Assembly (NCBI GenBank): GCA_963710205.1
Contig: CAVPZG010000007.1
Coordinates: forward strand, 1-64,000
Length of the DNA: 64,000 nucleotides
From: Pacificimonas sp963710205
GTDB lineage: Bacteria > Pseudomonadota > Alphaproteobacteria > Sphingomonadales > Sphingomonadaceae
Reading direction: 5' to 3'
This document shows positions 1 to 9,206 of this stretch, in pieces. The notes beneath the pieces are model-generated. The model worked only from the letters and a program-made list of their open reading frames with translations. It was not told the origin of the DNA and did no database searches. Numbering within the stretch: position 1 is the stretch's first letter; every line of letters starts with the position of its first letter. Both the position numbers and the translations under genes were made by a program.

Positions 1-75
1 ATCAACGCAGCCACAAACTCGCCCTGCGCCAATCCGGCCCGGCGCAGTTGCGCCAATGCGTCCAACGAAAATAGC
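1..75 (-). other. SHOCT-like coding remnant at window edge
   Basis: Read on the minus strand this edge encodes a short stretch containing ALAQLRRAGLAQGEF, which resembles a SHOCT domain (leucine-rich helix, then G-x-x-x-x-E-F). A stop codon lies just upstream in the same frame (reverse complement of 82-84) and no good start or ribosome binding site is visible, so it is either a frameshifted gene or debris. It runs off the left edge. The identification rests on a short motif only. Confidence 0.25.
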
Positions 76-84
76 GCCGGTTAA

Positions 85-600
85 GCGGCAACGAGTGTTC
101 CGATACGTCCCTCGATAGGACACGGTGTTGCCTCGGTCACCACCACTCGCCGTGATATTGATGTGCCTTTTTCACCTCACCAGAACACCCGGTCCTTCTA
201 TGCCGGGAAGGGAAATCCCGATGCAGATGGCGACGGGAATTTCGCAATTCAGTATCACGAGATATCTGAAACCGGGGATGTTATTTCAGGCGGCGACTCC
301 GATGACGGGAATTCTAACCGCTTCCCTGGTAATACCGAAATCCCCGACTTTGACGGCAACGACGAAGATTGCGATCCCACCACCATCGGCGATTTGGACC
401 GCGACGGTGACGGACATATCGATTATCGCGTCTGGAACGCAGATTTTGACTATGTCGGTCGTGAAAAAAGAGGTGTGTATGGTGATGATTGCGACGATAC
501 GAACCGCTATGTAAATCCTGGTAATCCGGAAATCCCTGGAAACGGCATTGACGACAATTGCGATGGGGACATCGATCATCACCGTAGCTGGCGAGTGCCT
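85..600 (+). pseudogene. Fragment of MopE-type metal-binding repeat protein
   Basis: The frame open from 85 (first start codon GTG at 163) encodes Asp/Asn-rich segments typical of the MopE putative metal-binding repeat: NPDADGDGNF, DFDGNDEDCDPTTIGDLDRD, then GDDCDDTNRYVNPGNPEIPG and DDNCDGDID. Such repeats bind calcium or copper in secreted or surface proteins. No signal peptide or ribosome binding site is seen. Past about 585 the frame stops looking like the family and becomes the antisense of the neighbouring gene. It is therefore probably the C-terminal part of a larger gene that has been truncated or frameshifted. Which ion it binds is unknown. Confidence 0.5.
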
Positions 601-626
601 CCCCAGAATAAGCAGGAAGAGAGCAA

Positions 627-2327
627 TCAGGCCTTCATTTGCCGTGTGCTATGTTCGCCAGCGATATCACGATATCGGGCGAGTGGTTGCAAGCACAGGA
701 GCTCTCCACAATCTGGAAAAGCCTGTAGTGAAATTCCGGAATGCTTTGCCGCCATAGCACGCACTTCGGCGATGCGGTTCACCGGGTCATCCTCGCCGTG
801 CAGCAATCGGATCGGCATCGGGCACTGGTTCAGGTCCCTGCTCCAGTCGGCTGCCATGATGCGCAAATCGCCCGCGACCGCGCGGTGCTGGTGCGCGATC
901 ATGAACCTGCCTGCAGACGCCACCAGATCTGCGCACTCCGGGTTGCGCAGGGCCTCCCTGTCGGGCGCGCAGTCGCTGTACATGTATTCTTCGACGAAGC
1001 GGGCCTTCCTGGCGACAGCCATCCGGTAGCAGAACCGTCCGACCAAGTCGGCCATGAGTTGGGAATTGCGCGCGAGGCGGAAAGCGATCTTGCGCGCCGG
1101 AGGAAACGACTGGAAATTTTCCGACCGGCGATAAGGGAGATAAGCGGCAACCCCAAGGATCGAAGATATTCTTGCGGCAGGGTTCAGGCAAGCGCGAACT
1201 CGCGGCGGGAAACCGGCGCCGTGCCCGATCGCTGGCCAGCTTTCAATTCTCGATGACGAGCGAGCGAGACTATCGCGCTCGCCGCATGGCGGATAGGATC
1301 GTCGAGACCGCCCGGATCGCTATTCCCGAAGGAAGGACGAGTGATAGTGTACAACTTGATGCCCTGACGATGCAGTTCATCGACACCCTCCTCCATCAAT
1401 GCATATCCTGTTACCATCCCATGCACGAGCAACGCGGGTCGTCCTTCGGGATCGCCAGTCCACGAGAACGCGATTTTACGCCCGTCTGCGTCACGAAATA
1501 TCTCTTCGTGACCATCGGGATCTACCCAGCCCGCCCTGCCGATTTCAGATGCCCGGAAATTTGTGCAGAGCAGGGCGATCATCCGAATGAGATCGACCTG
1601 AGTTGCCGTTCGGTCTTCTCGAATATTGTTCGCAATTGCGTTCGTACGGTTAGGATCGACGTGCCGCGCACCTGCGCTATTTGCGCGGTTTCTCGGGTGT
1701 CGAGCAACAGTCTCCAAGTATCAAGCTCTGCATCGGTAAGGCCGAAGCTGTCTTTCAAGGTTGTCGCTACCTGATCGCTCCAGTTGAGGTCGAGGGCGCG
1801 CACCGCCACGAAGCCTGAACGTGACCCGGGCGGTCCGACCACGAAGCATTCCACCAGTCGCGACGTGATGGAGTTGGCCATCGTACGCAGGATCGCATGA
1901 CGATGATTGGAATGATGCTCTGCGCTGCGGCGAACGGAATTGAAGCTCTCGATCGACAGAGGGTCGATCCATCCGACATCGGCAAACTCGTCGATCTTCA
2001 TGCTCCAGCATTTGCGCGCCGCCGCATTCGCTGCAACGACCTTGCCGTCGCGGCCCAGAACTGCTGCGGGCGCGACGGTGCTGGTAACCACCCTGTCAAA
2101 TTGGTCGTCCCGGATTGGTTCGACCTGGTCGAACAGCTTCGTCACCGAGGCCAGGTGGTGAACGACAAGGGGGTGTTCTAAATTGGCAATCTGGTGATCG
2201 TCGACCTGATCGATCCGGGTAGTCCAGCTTGCGATTACATCATCGAATGCCCCGGCATCGGCTCGAGGTCGTAGCTGGCCTCGATTATGTCCAGATCCGA
2301 AACCGAGGGATCCACATTGGTTACCAT
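627..2327 (-). pseudogene. LuxR-type regulator fused to alpha/beta-hydrolase domain, three frameshifts
   Basis: The gene starts at ATG 2327, 8 nt after a strong AAAGGAGGT ribosome binding site, and reads MVTNVDPSVSDLDIIEASYD. Continuing needs a frame change near 2250 (to AFDDVIASWTTRID), another near 1605 and a third near 1250. Restored, it is about 566 residues: an N-terminal sensor region (SVTKLFDQVE to VVGPPGSRSG), a LuxR-type DNA-binding domain (FGLTDAELDTWRLLL to KTxTATQVDLIRM), then an alpha/beta-hydrolase domain (LLVHGM, GHGAGF, LLHGEDDPV). One missing G in ACCGGAACG would explain the middle break. In the hydrolase part the nucleophile position reads Gly (GHGAG) and the usual His region reads CGELL, so it looks catalytically dead and may be a ligand sensor. 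Whether the indels are real decay or sequencing errors cannot be told here. Confidence 0.75.
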
Positions 2328-2731
2328 CGCGACCCGACCTCCTTTAGCGGCTTACCGAGCAGTCCCGAGCTTTCCCATATGCCCTGGTTGCGCCGAAAGA
2401 CTGTGTGCCTAAACAAAGAATTACGTTTGAGTGGAACACCTTCGAAACCCGATCTGGCATCACGCTAGGGTCAGTCGCGTCTCGCGTATTGAACGAATGC
2501 GACGCACGACACCTGCCCGGCATCCATTGCTTGGCCTGCCGAAGAAGGTGGTCCGGCTCCTGATCGGGTCAATGGATCGGCGAGCATTGCAGCCATTCTC
2601 CAGGCCAATGCACATACTCCATCTGGGGTATGACGGCTCGTTCAAGACAGGCCATCCAGTGCCACAACGGGCCAAGCGGAGGCGTTCGCACGGACGCGGA
2701 CTGCCTCGCGCCACAAGCAAGGATAAGCGTT
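2328..2731. other. Intergenic region, 404 bp
   Basis: This is the divergent region between the LuxR-hydrolase gene (minus) and a small exported-protein gene (plus). Short open frames here have no signal peptide, ribosome binding site or recognisable family. It holds one copy of a 21-bp sequence found again before the GPH transporter gene. Nothing else stands out. Confidence 0.5.
2483..2503. repeat. 21-bp dispersed repeat, copy 1
   Basis: The 21 bp beginning CGCGTATTGAACGAATGC recur exactly at 7063-7083. The core is an imperfect dyad (GTATT, five bases, AATGC). This copy lies about 156 bp upstream of the LuxR-hydrolase start and the other about 53 bp upstream of the transporter start; both genes are on the minus strand. 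The sequences around the two copies are not similar, so a shared operator is plausible. Confidence 0.5.
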
Positions 2732-3247
2732 ATGCCGGGATTTACTGTCAGGGCCACAGCTCTTGCAGCCACCCTGCTCATGATCTCCGTCCCATCTATT
2801 GCGCAGGATGAGCGCGATCTGTCGAATGACCCCGTATTCTGCGAAATCGTGGAGACTGCCGGCAACGCGCCTCAAATGAATGCGCGAATACTCGCCGATG
2901 TGAACCGCGATTATGCGGGGCGCACGGAACGCTACAACCGCCGCAAGAGCTTCGTGTTGAACCAGGCTACCGCGATCACCTTCACCGGATGCAAGATGCG
3001 AATGAGGTTCGATGCCGAGATGAAGCGCAAGATCCGACGCGATGCTTCTGGAACTATCGACGTCGTGGCGACCATGCGGAATTTTCGCTTTGCTTCGAAC
3101 TCGCGGCCCGGAAGAGCCTGCGTAAAGGACGCGAAAGTCCACGATGTCTCACTGAGAAATACATTGCGGATCGGCGAGTTCTTTTATGAGAAGATTGCCA
3201 ACTGGTTCATGGAAAAACCAACCTGCTTTGATCTTCGCAGAACGTGA
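2732..3247 (+). CDS. Small exported protein of unknown function
   Basis: I chose ATG 2732 because AAGGATAA lies just before it and the protein then begins with a signal peptide (FTVRATALAATLLMISVP, cut near SIAQ). The 171-residue product has a mature part rich in basic residues and a few cysteines (DPVFCEI, FTGCKM, GRACVKD, KPTCFDL), so two disulfides in the periplasm are possible. The open frame extends upstream to 2630 but that part has no start signals. It is followed by a lipoprotein gene and another exported-protein gene on the same strand with short gaps, suggesting one transcription unit. No family recognised. Confidence 0.65.
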   Translation: MPGFTVRATALAATLLMISVPSIAQDERDLSNDPVFCEIVETAGNAPQMNARILADVNRDYAGRTERYNRRKSFVLNQATAITFTGCKMRMRFDAEMKRKIRRDASGTIDVVATMRNFRFASNSRPGRACVKDAKVHDVSLRNTLRIGEFFYEKIANWFMEKPTCFDLRRT

Positions 3248-3315
3248 ATTTTGCAGTTCGAGCGATGATCGAGAGCGGGATTTGCCGGTGACCAACGACT
3301 TTGAAGGATGAAATC

Positions 3316-3819
3316 ATGAAGCACTTTACCGCATTTCTCCTGATACCTTTTCTCGTGGCATGCGGCGGCGAGCAAGCGGGCGAGACCGAAACGGAAGGAT
3401 CCGGCGGGACTCTGACTAGCGCTCAGCCTCGGACCGAAGCGTCACCCTCGGCAAACGAGCATGAACAGGCGGCCGGTAGTGAAGGGAGAACATTGGCGGA
3501 CCTGCAGAATTCCCTATGGCATTGCACATTATCCGGGGGCCGAGATCCTGGGCGTTTCACCGGATATCACGTCACAGGGGGGCAAAAACCCGCAGTGGTT
3601 TCAATATGACACGATGGACGAGCCCGAAGTCGTGCTGGCGTTCTACAAGGTCGAAGCCGAAAAAGCCGGGTTCTCTGTGACAAGCGAGGGTAGTGAGCCG
3701 GCGTTTCGCGAAATACGCTGAAGACCGCCCGTCCCGGTGGAGGCCTGATGAAGGTCAACACCCTGGGGGACCGCGGCGGCAAATTGCTGATAAACCTTCA
3801 CGTGAGCGAGGATAATTGA
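3316..3819 (+). pseudogene. Small lipoprotein gene with two compensating frameshifts
   Basis: ATG 3316 follows AAGGATGA and gives a lipoprotein signal (MKHFTAFLLIPFLVACGGEQ, lipobox LVAC). The first frame is good to about 3508, then the natural continuation IPYGIAHYPGAEILGVSPDI is in another frame, and near 3720 it moves again to TARPGGGLMKVNTLGDRGGK, ending SEDN at 3817-3819. One extra base near 3508 (CAGAATT for CAGATT) and one missing base near 3720 restore a single frame; the net length of 504 bp is divisible by three. The product would be a 167-residue outer- or inner-membrane lipoprotein with a helical middle (EPEVVLAFYKVEAEKAGF). Function unknown. Confidence 0.6.
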
Positions 3820-3822
3820 CCG

Positions 3823-4458
3823 ATGTTCAGTTTGGCCGCGCAACGCACGAAGACCGGCTTACTTGGAACAGCGTCATTGATGTGGGCTCGAAAATATACT
3901 CTTGCTGCACTGGCCGTTTTATCGATAGTCGGTGTCTTGACATTCGAGGTTCAGGCAAGCTCCAAGGACGATCCCTTATATCCCCTATATTGTAGCTACG
4001 GTCTAGACTTGGGGTTCGCTTTTGAATCGGTCGGCGGGTCTCGACCAAGGGGAACTCCCGAAGACAGCGCGATGGTCGAATTCCGATTTGAACCAGCAAC
4101 GGTCTCATATTCGGCTGGACGAAATGAACTCAGGCCCGGGCAGTGCACTTGGCTGGATCGCACGATGACCCGCGACGAACCAAAGGTGGTAAGGCTTTAT
4201 ATGAAAGGCCTACGTACCTTCCGGATGAGAGGGACAGGCGATCGCCGCCAATTTCTGCTGACCGGACCTACCAAAACGCGGAATGGACGCGATGCTTTCG
4301 AAGTTCTGTATTCGATGCCTGCGGAAGAGGGCGTGCATTTCACACTTAACGCGCGGCGTGCAGTCGACCGATATGGCAGGAATATAAGTGTTGTGCACGA
4401 TTACTTGTATGCCAATAACATATCGACGGTCGCTTTTGTCGAAGTACGCGAGCCCTGA
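3823..4458 (+). CDS. Exported protein of unknown function
   Basis: A 211-residue protein with an N-terminal hydrophobic segment (YTLAALAVLSIVGVLTFEVQ) ending in a plausible signal peptidase site near QASS. A start at ATG 3892 (MWARKYTLAAL) would give a more normal signal peptide. The mature part is mostly beta-like with conserved-looking segments such as VEFRFEPATVSYSAG and QCTWLDRTMTRDEPKVVRLY. It begins 3 nt after the corrected stop of the lipoprotein gene, so it is probably cotranscribed. GC content looks lower than that of the housekeeping genes. No family recognised. Confidence 0.65.
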   Translation: MFSLAAQRTKTGLLGTASLMWARKYTLAALAVLSIVGVLTFEVQASSKDDPLYPLYCSYGLDLGFAFESVGGSRPRGTPEDSAMVEFRFEPATVSYSAGRNELRPGQCTWLDRTMTRDEPKVVRLYMKGLRTFRMRGTGDRRQFLLTGPTKTRNGRDAFEVLYSMPAEEGVHFTLNARRAVDRYGRNISVVHDYLYANNISTVAFVEVREP

Positions 4459-4612
4459 ACTATGTTTTCGACTGATAATCGGTATATCGTGGCGCGGTTG
4501 CATTTGCGAATGAACAACTTTCCGGTGTCCCAAGCTATCCAACAGCTGCTACTAAAGTCGAGCCGTGTTGCTGAGCATGAGTGCCGTTGCCCTCGACGGG
4601 CCTCCCCCGAAC

Positions 4613-5602
4613 TTATAGTTGCTCCCAATCCGCCAGCCCAAGCTCTTTCACGGTTTCCTCGCCATAGGGGAAGTAATGCGCATTCGCCTGATGCTCGTCG
4701 AATAGTGCCTGATTTTGCAAGGGAGCGTAGATATTCGCGAGCGATTCCGAAACCGACAAATCGCGTGAATGATAGCGAATGGCGGCTTGGCGGCGCCAAC
4801 CGTCGGATTGGTGCATGGCCGTGGGATTGTCTCCGATGATATCGCGATACTCACGCAGGAAATGGGCCTGATCGCTGTACGGCATATCTTCGCCGAACCG
4901 CTCGAACTTCAGCGGGCCGGATTTGTCCTCGCGTTGTCCCGACCAGTCCAGATAGGCCAGCCTGAACCGCCGCAGCAACGCCTTGGGAGAGAAACCGCAT
5001 CGTCGCAGGCAGTCCCGCTCGAGTGTCCGAGTGCTGACGCCGAGACGGTGGGCGGCATCGGCAACCGAAATCCGGCCTCTGGTGCGATAGGCGATGAACC
5101 TGAACCTCCCGGAAAGCTCGGTGCCTGGGGGGGCGTCCTCCGACAGATCGAGCAACATCGTGTCCAATATCTGCTTTCTGGACGCCCCTTCCCGGGGTCC
5201 ATTGGCAAGCGCCCTAGCGATGTTTCCGATCGCCGGAAACCTATTGTGTCCTGCCTCGACGATCTTTCCGCCATGCTCGATCCCATCGAGGCCGAGCAGG
5301 CTGTAGAGTCCACCGGTCCTGAAACTGATCATCACGACCTCACCTTCGCTTTTTTGAACCGAAACGACGGGTGGATCGTGGCTGATGCAGAAAAGGACGG
5401 AACTATGGTAGGCGCGTCCATCGAGGATGAGAGGTTTGCCGGTGAGATTGAAGGTCATGAGACGGGCCGGCCAGACAGGAACCGCGTCGATAGCGTTCTC
5501 CGTCACCTGATAGATCCTGACGTGATTAGTCAGCCGGATATCTGGCAAAAACACATCGTTTCTCACGGCGGGTTGTATCGCCGCCGCCCCTCGAGATGTC
5601 AA
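4613..5602 (-). CDS. AraC-family transcriptional regulator
   Basis: 329 residues. The N-terminal 150 residues have the look of an AraC ligand-binding region (SVLFCISHDPPVVSV, VMISFRTGGLYSLLG). The C-terminal third carries the double helix-turn-helix: RGRISVADAAHRLGVSTRTL, then RCGFSPKALLRRFRL and a second helix around MPYSDQAHFLREYRDIIGDN with the usual acidic-hydrophobic AraC signature. The frame opens at a TTG (5602), and the true start could be a GTG 15 codons in. It follows the GPH transporter gene by 28 bp on the same strand, so it is probably its local regulator. About 60 residues follow the DNA-binding domain, more than is usual. Confidence 0.85.
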   Translation of the reverse strand: MTSRGAAAIQPAVRNDVFLPDIRLTNHVRIYQVTENAIDAVPVWPARLMTFNLTGKPLILDGRAYHSSVLFCISHDPPVVSVQKSEGEVVMISFRTGGLYSLLGLDGIEHGGKIVEAGHNRFPAIGNIARALANGPREGASRKQILDTMLLDLSEDAPPGTELSGRFRFIAYRTRGRISVADAAHRLGVSTRTLERDCLRRCGFSPKALLRRFRLAYLDWSGQREDKSGPLKFERFGEDMPYSDQAHFLREYRDIIGDNPTAMHQSDGWRRQAAIRYHSRDLSVSESLANIYAPLQNQALFDEHQANAHYFPYGEETVKELGLADWEQL

Positions 5603-5630
5603 TCAAGCACAATTTTCCCTGCCCCGGGGG

Positions 5631-7010
5631 TCATGCCGTCGCGGGCACTCCGTTGGTATCGCCAAGCGTGCCGCTTTCGACGAAATCGCGCCGCCCGTCG
5701 CTGATCCCCTCGCGCTCGTAGAAATCGTACCCGCGCAGCAGCATGATCCCGGGTATCAGGGCCAGGACCGGGATAAGGCTGGTGCACAAGGCGATCGCGG
5801 TAATCGTCCCAGTGCCCTGCTCCGCATTGGGAACGAACCCCGTGAGCTGCAGTGCCCAGCCTAGAATGAACGCCACCGCTGCGCCGGCGATCTTGCCGAT
5901 CAGCCGATAGATAGTAATATAAACGCCTTGCCGCTGACGTCCCGACTGGCGTGCATCGTAGTCTGCAATATCGCCGAGCATCGCGTAGTTCACGATGGCC
6001 GCGCCGCTGGCGATCCCGCCGACAATCGCCATCGCAATGTAGGCGGTAAAGCCGAATAGGAACACCAACGGGAAGGACAGGAAAACGGCGATCCAGATGA
6101 TCAGTCCGGCTATCCAGATCCGCTTCATGCCGATACGCGGCACGAGCATGAGCCATCCGATCTGAGAAATTCTGGTGCACGCCAGATATGCGATGAAGAT
6201 GAACATCATACGCCCCGGTTCGCCGATGATATAGGTCATCACATACGGGACCATGAAGGCCATGCTGGTGAAGGCGAATGTCTCGATCGCCTGCACGGCC
6301 AGCAACCGGTTGTGGTAATGCACGCCGAGAACTTCGCGCAGCATCCTGAACACATTGCGCTCGGCCGTGCGGTGACGGACAGGCAGTTCCTTGATCCGCA
6401 TCGATCCGATCAAAAACACCGCGATGCCGGCCAGGGTGAGGCATATGAACCAAGGCGTGCCGGCTGCCCGGGCATCTTCCGCATCCACGATATGCTGCAT
6501 CAACAGGATGGCTCCGACAGTGGCGGGCAAGCCGATGACGCTGCCCATGACCGCCAATGCCGTGCGCCGCTGTGGCGTCTGGCCGGTTTCGATCCCGAGC
6601 GCGTTGAATGGCACGGCGAGCAATGTGGAGGCGGTTTCCCAGACAAGCAGCATGACGCCGATGAACAGCAAGGTCGCAGTCGCACCCATATTTTCGGGCG
6701 GCAGCCAGATACCTATGAAACTTATGAAAAGAAGGCTTCCGGCGATCATGTAAGGGCGGCGTCTGCCGAACCGCCCCTTGGTACGGTCGCTCCAATTACC
6801 GAGCAGAAGGTCGGATACGCCATCGTAAATCTTGGAAACCGCGAGCAGCGTGCCGACTGCGGCCGGTGCGAGAACGAGCGTATCTGTCGCGTAGATCAGG
6901 AAGAGATAGCCGAATAAACCGCTGATCAAAAAGATCGGTGTCGCCGTTAGTGCGTAAAACTCGACTGAGCGCCGATATGCCAGTCGCGCATCTTCTGTAA
7001 AAACGCTCAT
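5631..7010 (-). CDS. GPH-family sugar:cation symporter (MFS)
   Basis: From ATG 7010 (MSVFTEDARLAYRRS) the product is about 459 residues with roughly 12 membrane segments. The segment GVSDLLLGNWSDRTKGRFGR followed by RRPYMIAG is the hallmark loop of the glycoside-pentoside-hexuronide (MelB-like) family, inner-membrane symporters of sugars and related compounds with Na+ or H+. A TTG four codons earlier has the better placed GGGAG, so the start is not certain; the open frame extends to 7178 but that part covers the 21-bp repeat and looks non-coding. The AraC gene follows at once. The substrate cannot be told. Confidence 0.85.
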   Translation of the reverse strand: MSVFTEDARLAYRRSVEFYALTATPIFLISGLFGYLFLIYATDTLVLAPAAVGTLLAVSKIYDGVSDLLLGNWSDRTKGRFGRRRPYMIAGSLLFISFIGIWLPPENMGATATLLFIGVMLLVWETASTLLAVPFNALGIETGQTPQRRTALAVMGSVIGLPATVGAILLMQHIVDAEDARAAGTPWFICLTLAGIAVFLIGSMRIKELPVRHRTAERNVFRMLREVLGVHYHNRLLAVQAIETFAFTSMAFMVPYVMTYIIGEPGRMMFIFIAYLACTRISQIGWLMLVPRIGMKRIWIAGLIIWIAVFLSFPLVFLFGFTAYIAMAIVGGIASGAAIVNYAMLGDIADYDARQSGRQRQGVYITIYRLIGKIAGAAVAFILGWALQLTGFVPNAEQGTGTITAIALCTSLIPVLALIPGIMLLRGYDFYEREGISDGRRDFVESGTLGDTNGVPATA

Positions 7011-7657
7011 CGATGAACCCAACGAAATCTCCCTTTCCAAAACGGTAGATCGACCCGCGATCCGCGTATTGAACGAATGCGACAAGTGGAGTTTGACAAA
7101 GACGCTTTCCTCAGGGCGCATGTCATTCGGCTCGGCGAAGGTGTCACGCAGAGACCGATCCGAGGCTGGCACAGTCACGGATCTGTTGCAATTCCTGGCA
7201 GATGCGCTGGATTATCCGGGCCGGAAGCAGGGGCATTTAGCTATCATCAGCGCATAGGCTATCGAATGGCAGCTTTCGGGCACTACTATTCTAGATAAGT
7301 ACGACCGGACTTGGGGCGCAATGCTGCCGTGCCGGTAACACGTTCCTTTCAGGCTCAAACTCTAACCCATATCGGGTCAGAATCTGACGGATCAAACAGC
7401 TGGGACAAATTCGTTCGAACCTAGGCTTTCCACTCTACCACGAAAGCAATGAGGGGAAAATTGAGGGTATAAAATTGTAGACATTTTCGATAACATTTTC
7501 TATTCCAATGTGTAACAGAAGAATAAGGTCGGACTCCGTGTCCGCCAGTCTTCCCCGAAATTAATCCACATTAACAGCCTGCGGCGACAGCGCGCGGGAA
7601 CCATTGTCTTTTTCGATGTTTGGGTGAGAAACTTCATTCCCATTTCGGAGACGGACC
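7011..7657. other. Intergenic region, about 650 bp
   Basis: Divergent region between the GPH transporter (minus) and the DJ-1/PfpI gene (plus). The right half (about 7430-7520) is clearly AT-richer and probably holds the promoter of the plus-strand gene. A plus-strand frame at 7077-7298 begins RQVEFDKDAFLRAHVIRLGE and contains WHSHG, but I see no ribosome binding site and no family, so I do not call it. One copy of the 21-bp repeat is at 7063-7083. Confidence 0.5.
7063..7083. repeat. 21-bp dispersed repeat, copy 2
   Basis: Exact second copy of the 21-bp sequence at 2483-2503, here about 53 bp upstream of the GPH transporter start and in the same orientation relative to its downstream gene. 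It may be an operator of the adjacent AraC regulator or of another factor. Confidence 0.5.
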
Positions 7658-8179
7658 ATGCCCAGGAAAATTCTCGCCATCGCCATGGAGGGTTTCGAGA
7701 AGTCGGAGCTGTTCCAGCCGCGGAGCGCATTGATCGACGCCGGTTTCGAGGTGACGCTGGCATCGAAGGAGATGGGTGAGATCAGGTCGCTGGAGCATCT
7801 GGACTGGTCCGATCCCATCGCGGTCGATGCGACCTTCGACAAGGTGTCGGCGGACGATTTCGACGGGCTGCTGATTCCGGGCGGGGTCGCCAATCCCGAC
7901 GCGATGCGCGCCGAGCCCAAGGCCGTTGCGCTGGTGAAAGCCTTTGTGGACGCGGGCAAGCCCGTGGCGGCCATCTGTCATGCGCCCTGGATGCTCATCG
8001 AGGCGGATGTTGTTTCAGGGCGAACGGTGACGTCCTACCCGACGGTACGGACCGACCTGAAAAATGCCGGCGCGAATGTGGTGGACCAGGAAGTGGCGAT
8101 CGACGGCCCGCTGATCACCAGCCGCAATCCGGATGATCTGCCGGCGTTCATCGATGCGCTCATCAAGGCTGCCGGGTAA
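7658..8179 (+). CDS. DJ-1/PfpI family protein (glutamine amidotransferase-like)
   Basis: 173 residues, the normal length for a PfpI/YhbO-type protein. The fold markers are present: LAIAMEGFEKSEL at the start, FDGLLIPGGVANPD near 68-81 and the nucleophile elbow AAICHAPW with Cys107-His108. Members act in the cytoplasm as stress-related deglycases or chaperones, or more rarely as peptidases; the exact activity cannot be read from sequence. ATG 7658 follows CGGAGACGG. It stands alone, divergent from the transporter and convergent with glk. A small GC hairpin at 8181-8193 follows the stop. Confidence 0.88.
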   Translation: MPRKILAIAMEGFEKSELFQPRSALIDAGFEVTLASKEMGEIRSLEHLDWSDPIAVDATFDKVSADDFDGLLIPGGVANPDAMRAEPKAVALVKAFVDAGKPVAAICHAPWMLIEADVVSGRTVTSYPTVRTDLKNAGANVVDQEVAIDGPLITSRNPDDLPAFIDALIKAAG

Positions 8180-8234
8180 AGCGGGTTACCCGCCTGCCGC
8201 CAGCGCTTGTGGGCATGAAGACGTCAAATCCTGC

Positions 8235-9206
8235 TCATTGGAAGCGTTTCGCATAGGCGGCCGCAGCGCCGTAGAGGCCAGGTTCGGCGTGAGTGATGAG
8301 CTTTACCGGCAGGCTTTCCATGAGGGAGCGGTAACGCCCCTTGGCGACGAAACGCTCGGCGAACCCAAGGTCGGCAAGACGCTTCCCGATGCGGAGACCG
8401 AGGCCGCCTGCGATCACCACCGGACCGGGTCCGTGCGAAAGGGCGATATCGCCCGCGACCGCGCCTAGGCACATGCAAAACCGGTCGAGCGCCGCTGCGG
8501 CGAGGCTGTCCTCGCCTGACAGCGCAAGTGTCCAGAGCGCCTTGTCATCGCCCTTCGGCATGGGGCGGTTCTCGGTCTCGGCCAGCGCCTCCATGATGGT
8601 GCGGAACCCGGGGCCGGACACGACGCGCTCCACGGATACGCGGTTATGCTTGTCCCTGAGGCGGGTCAGGATGCGGTCGTCGATGCCGTCGAGAGCGGCG
8701 AAATCCGTATGGCCGCCCTCCGTGGGGATGATGTGGGTATTGCCCTGTTCGCGGTAGATGAGGCCGACGCCGAGGCCCGTGCCCGGACCGACGACGCTGA
8801 CGACGCCCCGGTCCGGCAGCGGCCGGTCAGGGCCGCAGATATGCATGAGGTGATCCGGCCCGACGGCGGCGACGCCGTAAGCCACGGCCTCGAAATCGTT
8901 GATGAGGACGTGGCTGTCGACCTTCAGCTTTTCCGGGATGAGCGGCGGGCGGATAATCCACGGATTGTTGGTCATCTTGATGGTGTCACCGCGCACCGGC
9001 GCGGCGATCCCGATGGCGGCGGCGCGGGGCAGCGGCTGACCGACATGATCGGCAAACGCCTCCCACGCGATCTGCAGGCTGGCATGGTCGGCAGCGCGCA
9101 TCTTGAGCGGGTCGCCGAGCGCGACGACCTTTCCGTCCGCAACTTCCGCGAGCGCGAAGCGGGCATGCGTGCCGCCGATATCGGCGGTGACAATCGGTGT
9201 CGTCAT
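8235..9206 (-). CDS. glk: Glucokinase
   Basis: 323 residues, typical of bacterial glucokinase (Glk/ROK-unlike type). Phosphate-1 motif ADIGGTHARFALAE lies at residues 8-21, the glucose-binding region INDFEAVAYG and LGPGTGLGVGL-like segment (VVGPGTGLGVGLIYRE) follow, and EGGHTDFA is the sugar-binding loop. It phosphorylates glucose to glucose-6-phosphate in the cytoplasm, feeding the Entner-Doudoroff route. Its start overlaps the edd stop by 4 nt, so it is the last gene of zwf-pgl-edd-glk. Confidence 0.95.
   Translation of the reverse strand: MTTPIVTADIGGTHARFALAEVADGKVVALGDPLKMRAADHASLQIAWEAFADHVGQPLPRAAAIGIAAPVRGDTIKMTNNPWIIRPPLIPEKLKVDSHVLINDFEAVAYGVAAVGPDHLMHICGPDRPLPDRGVVSVVGPGTGLGVGLIYREQGNTHIIPTEGGHTDFAALDGIDDRILTRLRDKHNRVSVERVVSGPGFRTIMEALAETENRPMPKGDDKALWTLALSGEDSLAAAALDRFCMCLGAVAGDIALSHGPGPVVIAGGLGLRIGKRLADLGFAERFVAKGRYRSLMESLPVKLITHAEPGLYGAAAAYAKRFQ

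Noticed and set aside
7077..7298. Short plus-strand gene with a WHSHG cupin-like motif
   Set aside because: No ribosome binding site, overlaps the promoter region of the transporter, and only one weak motif supports it.
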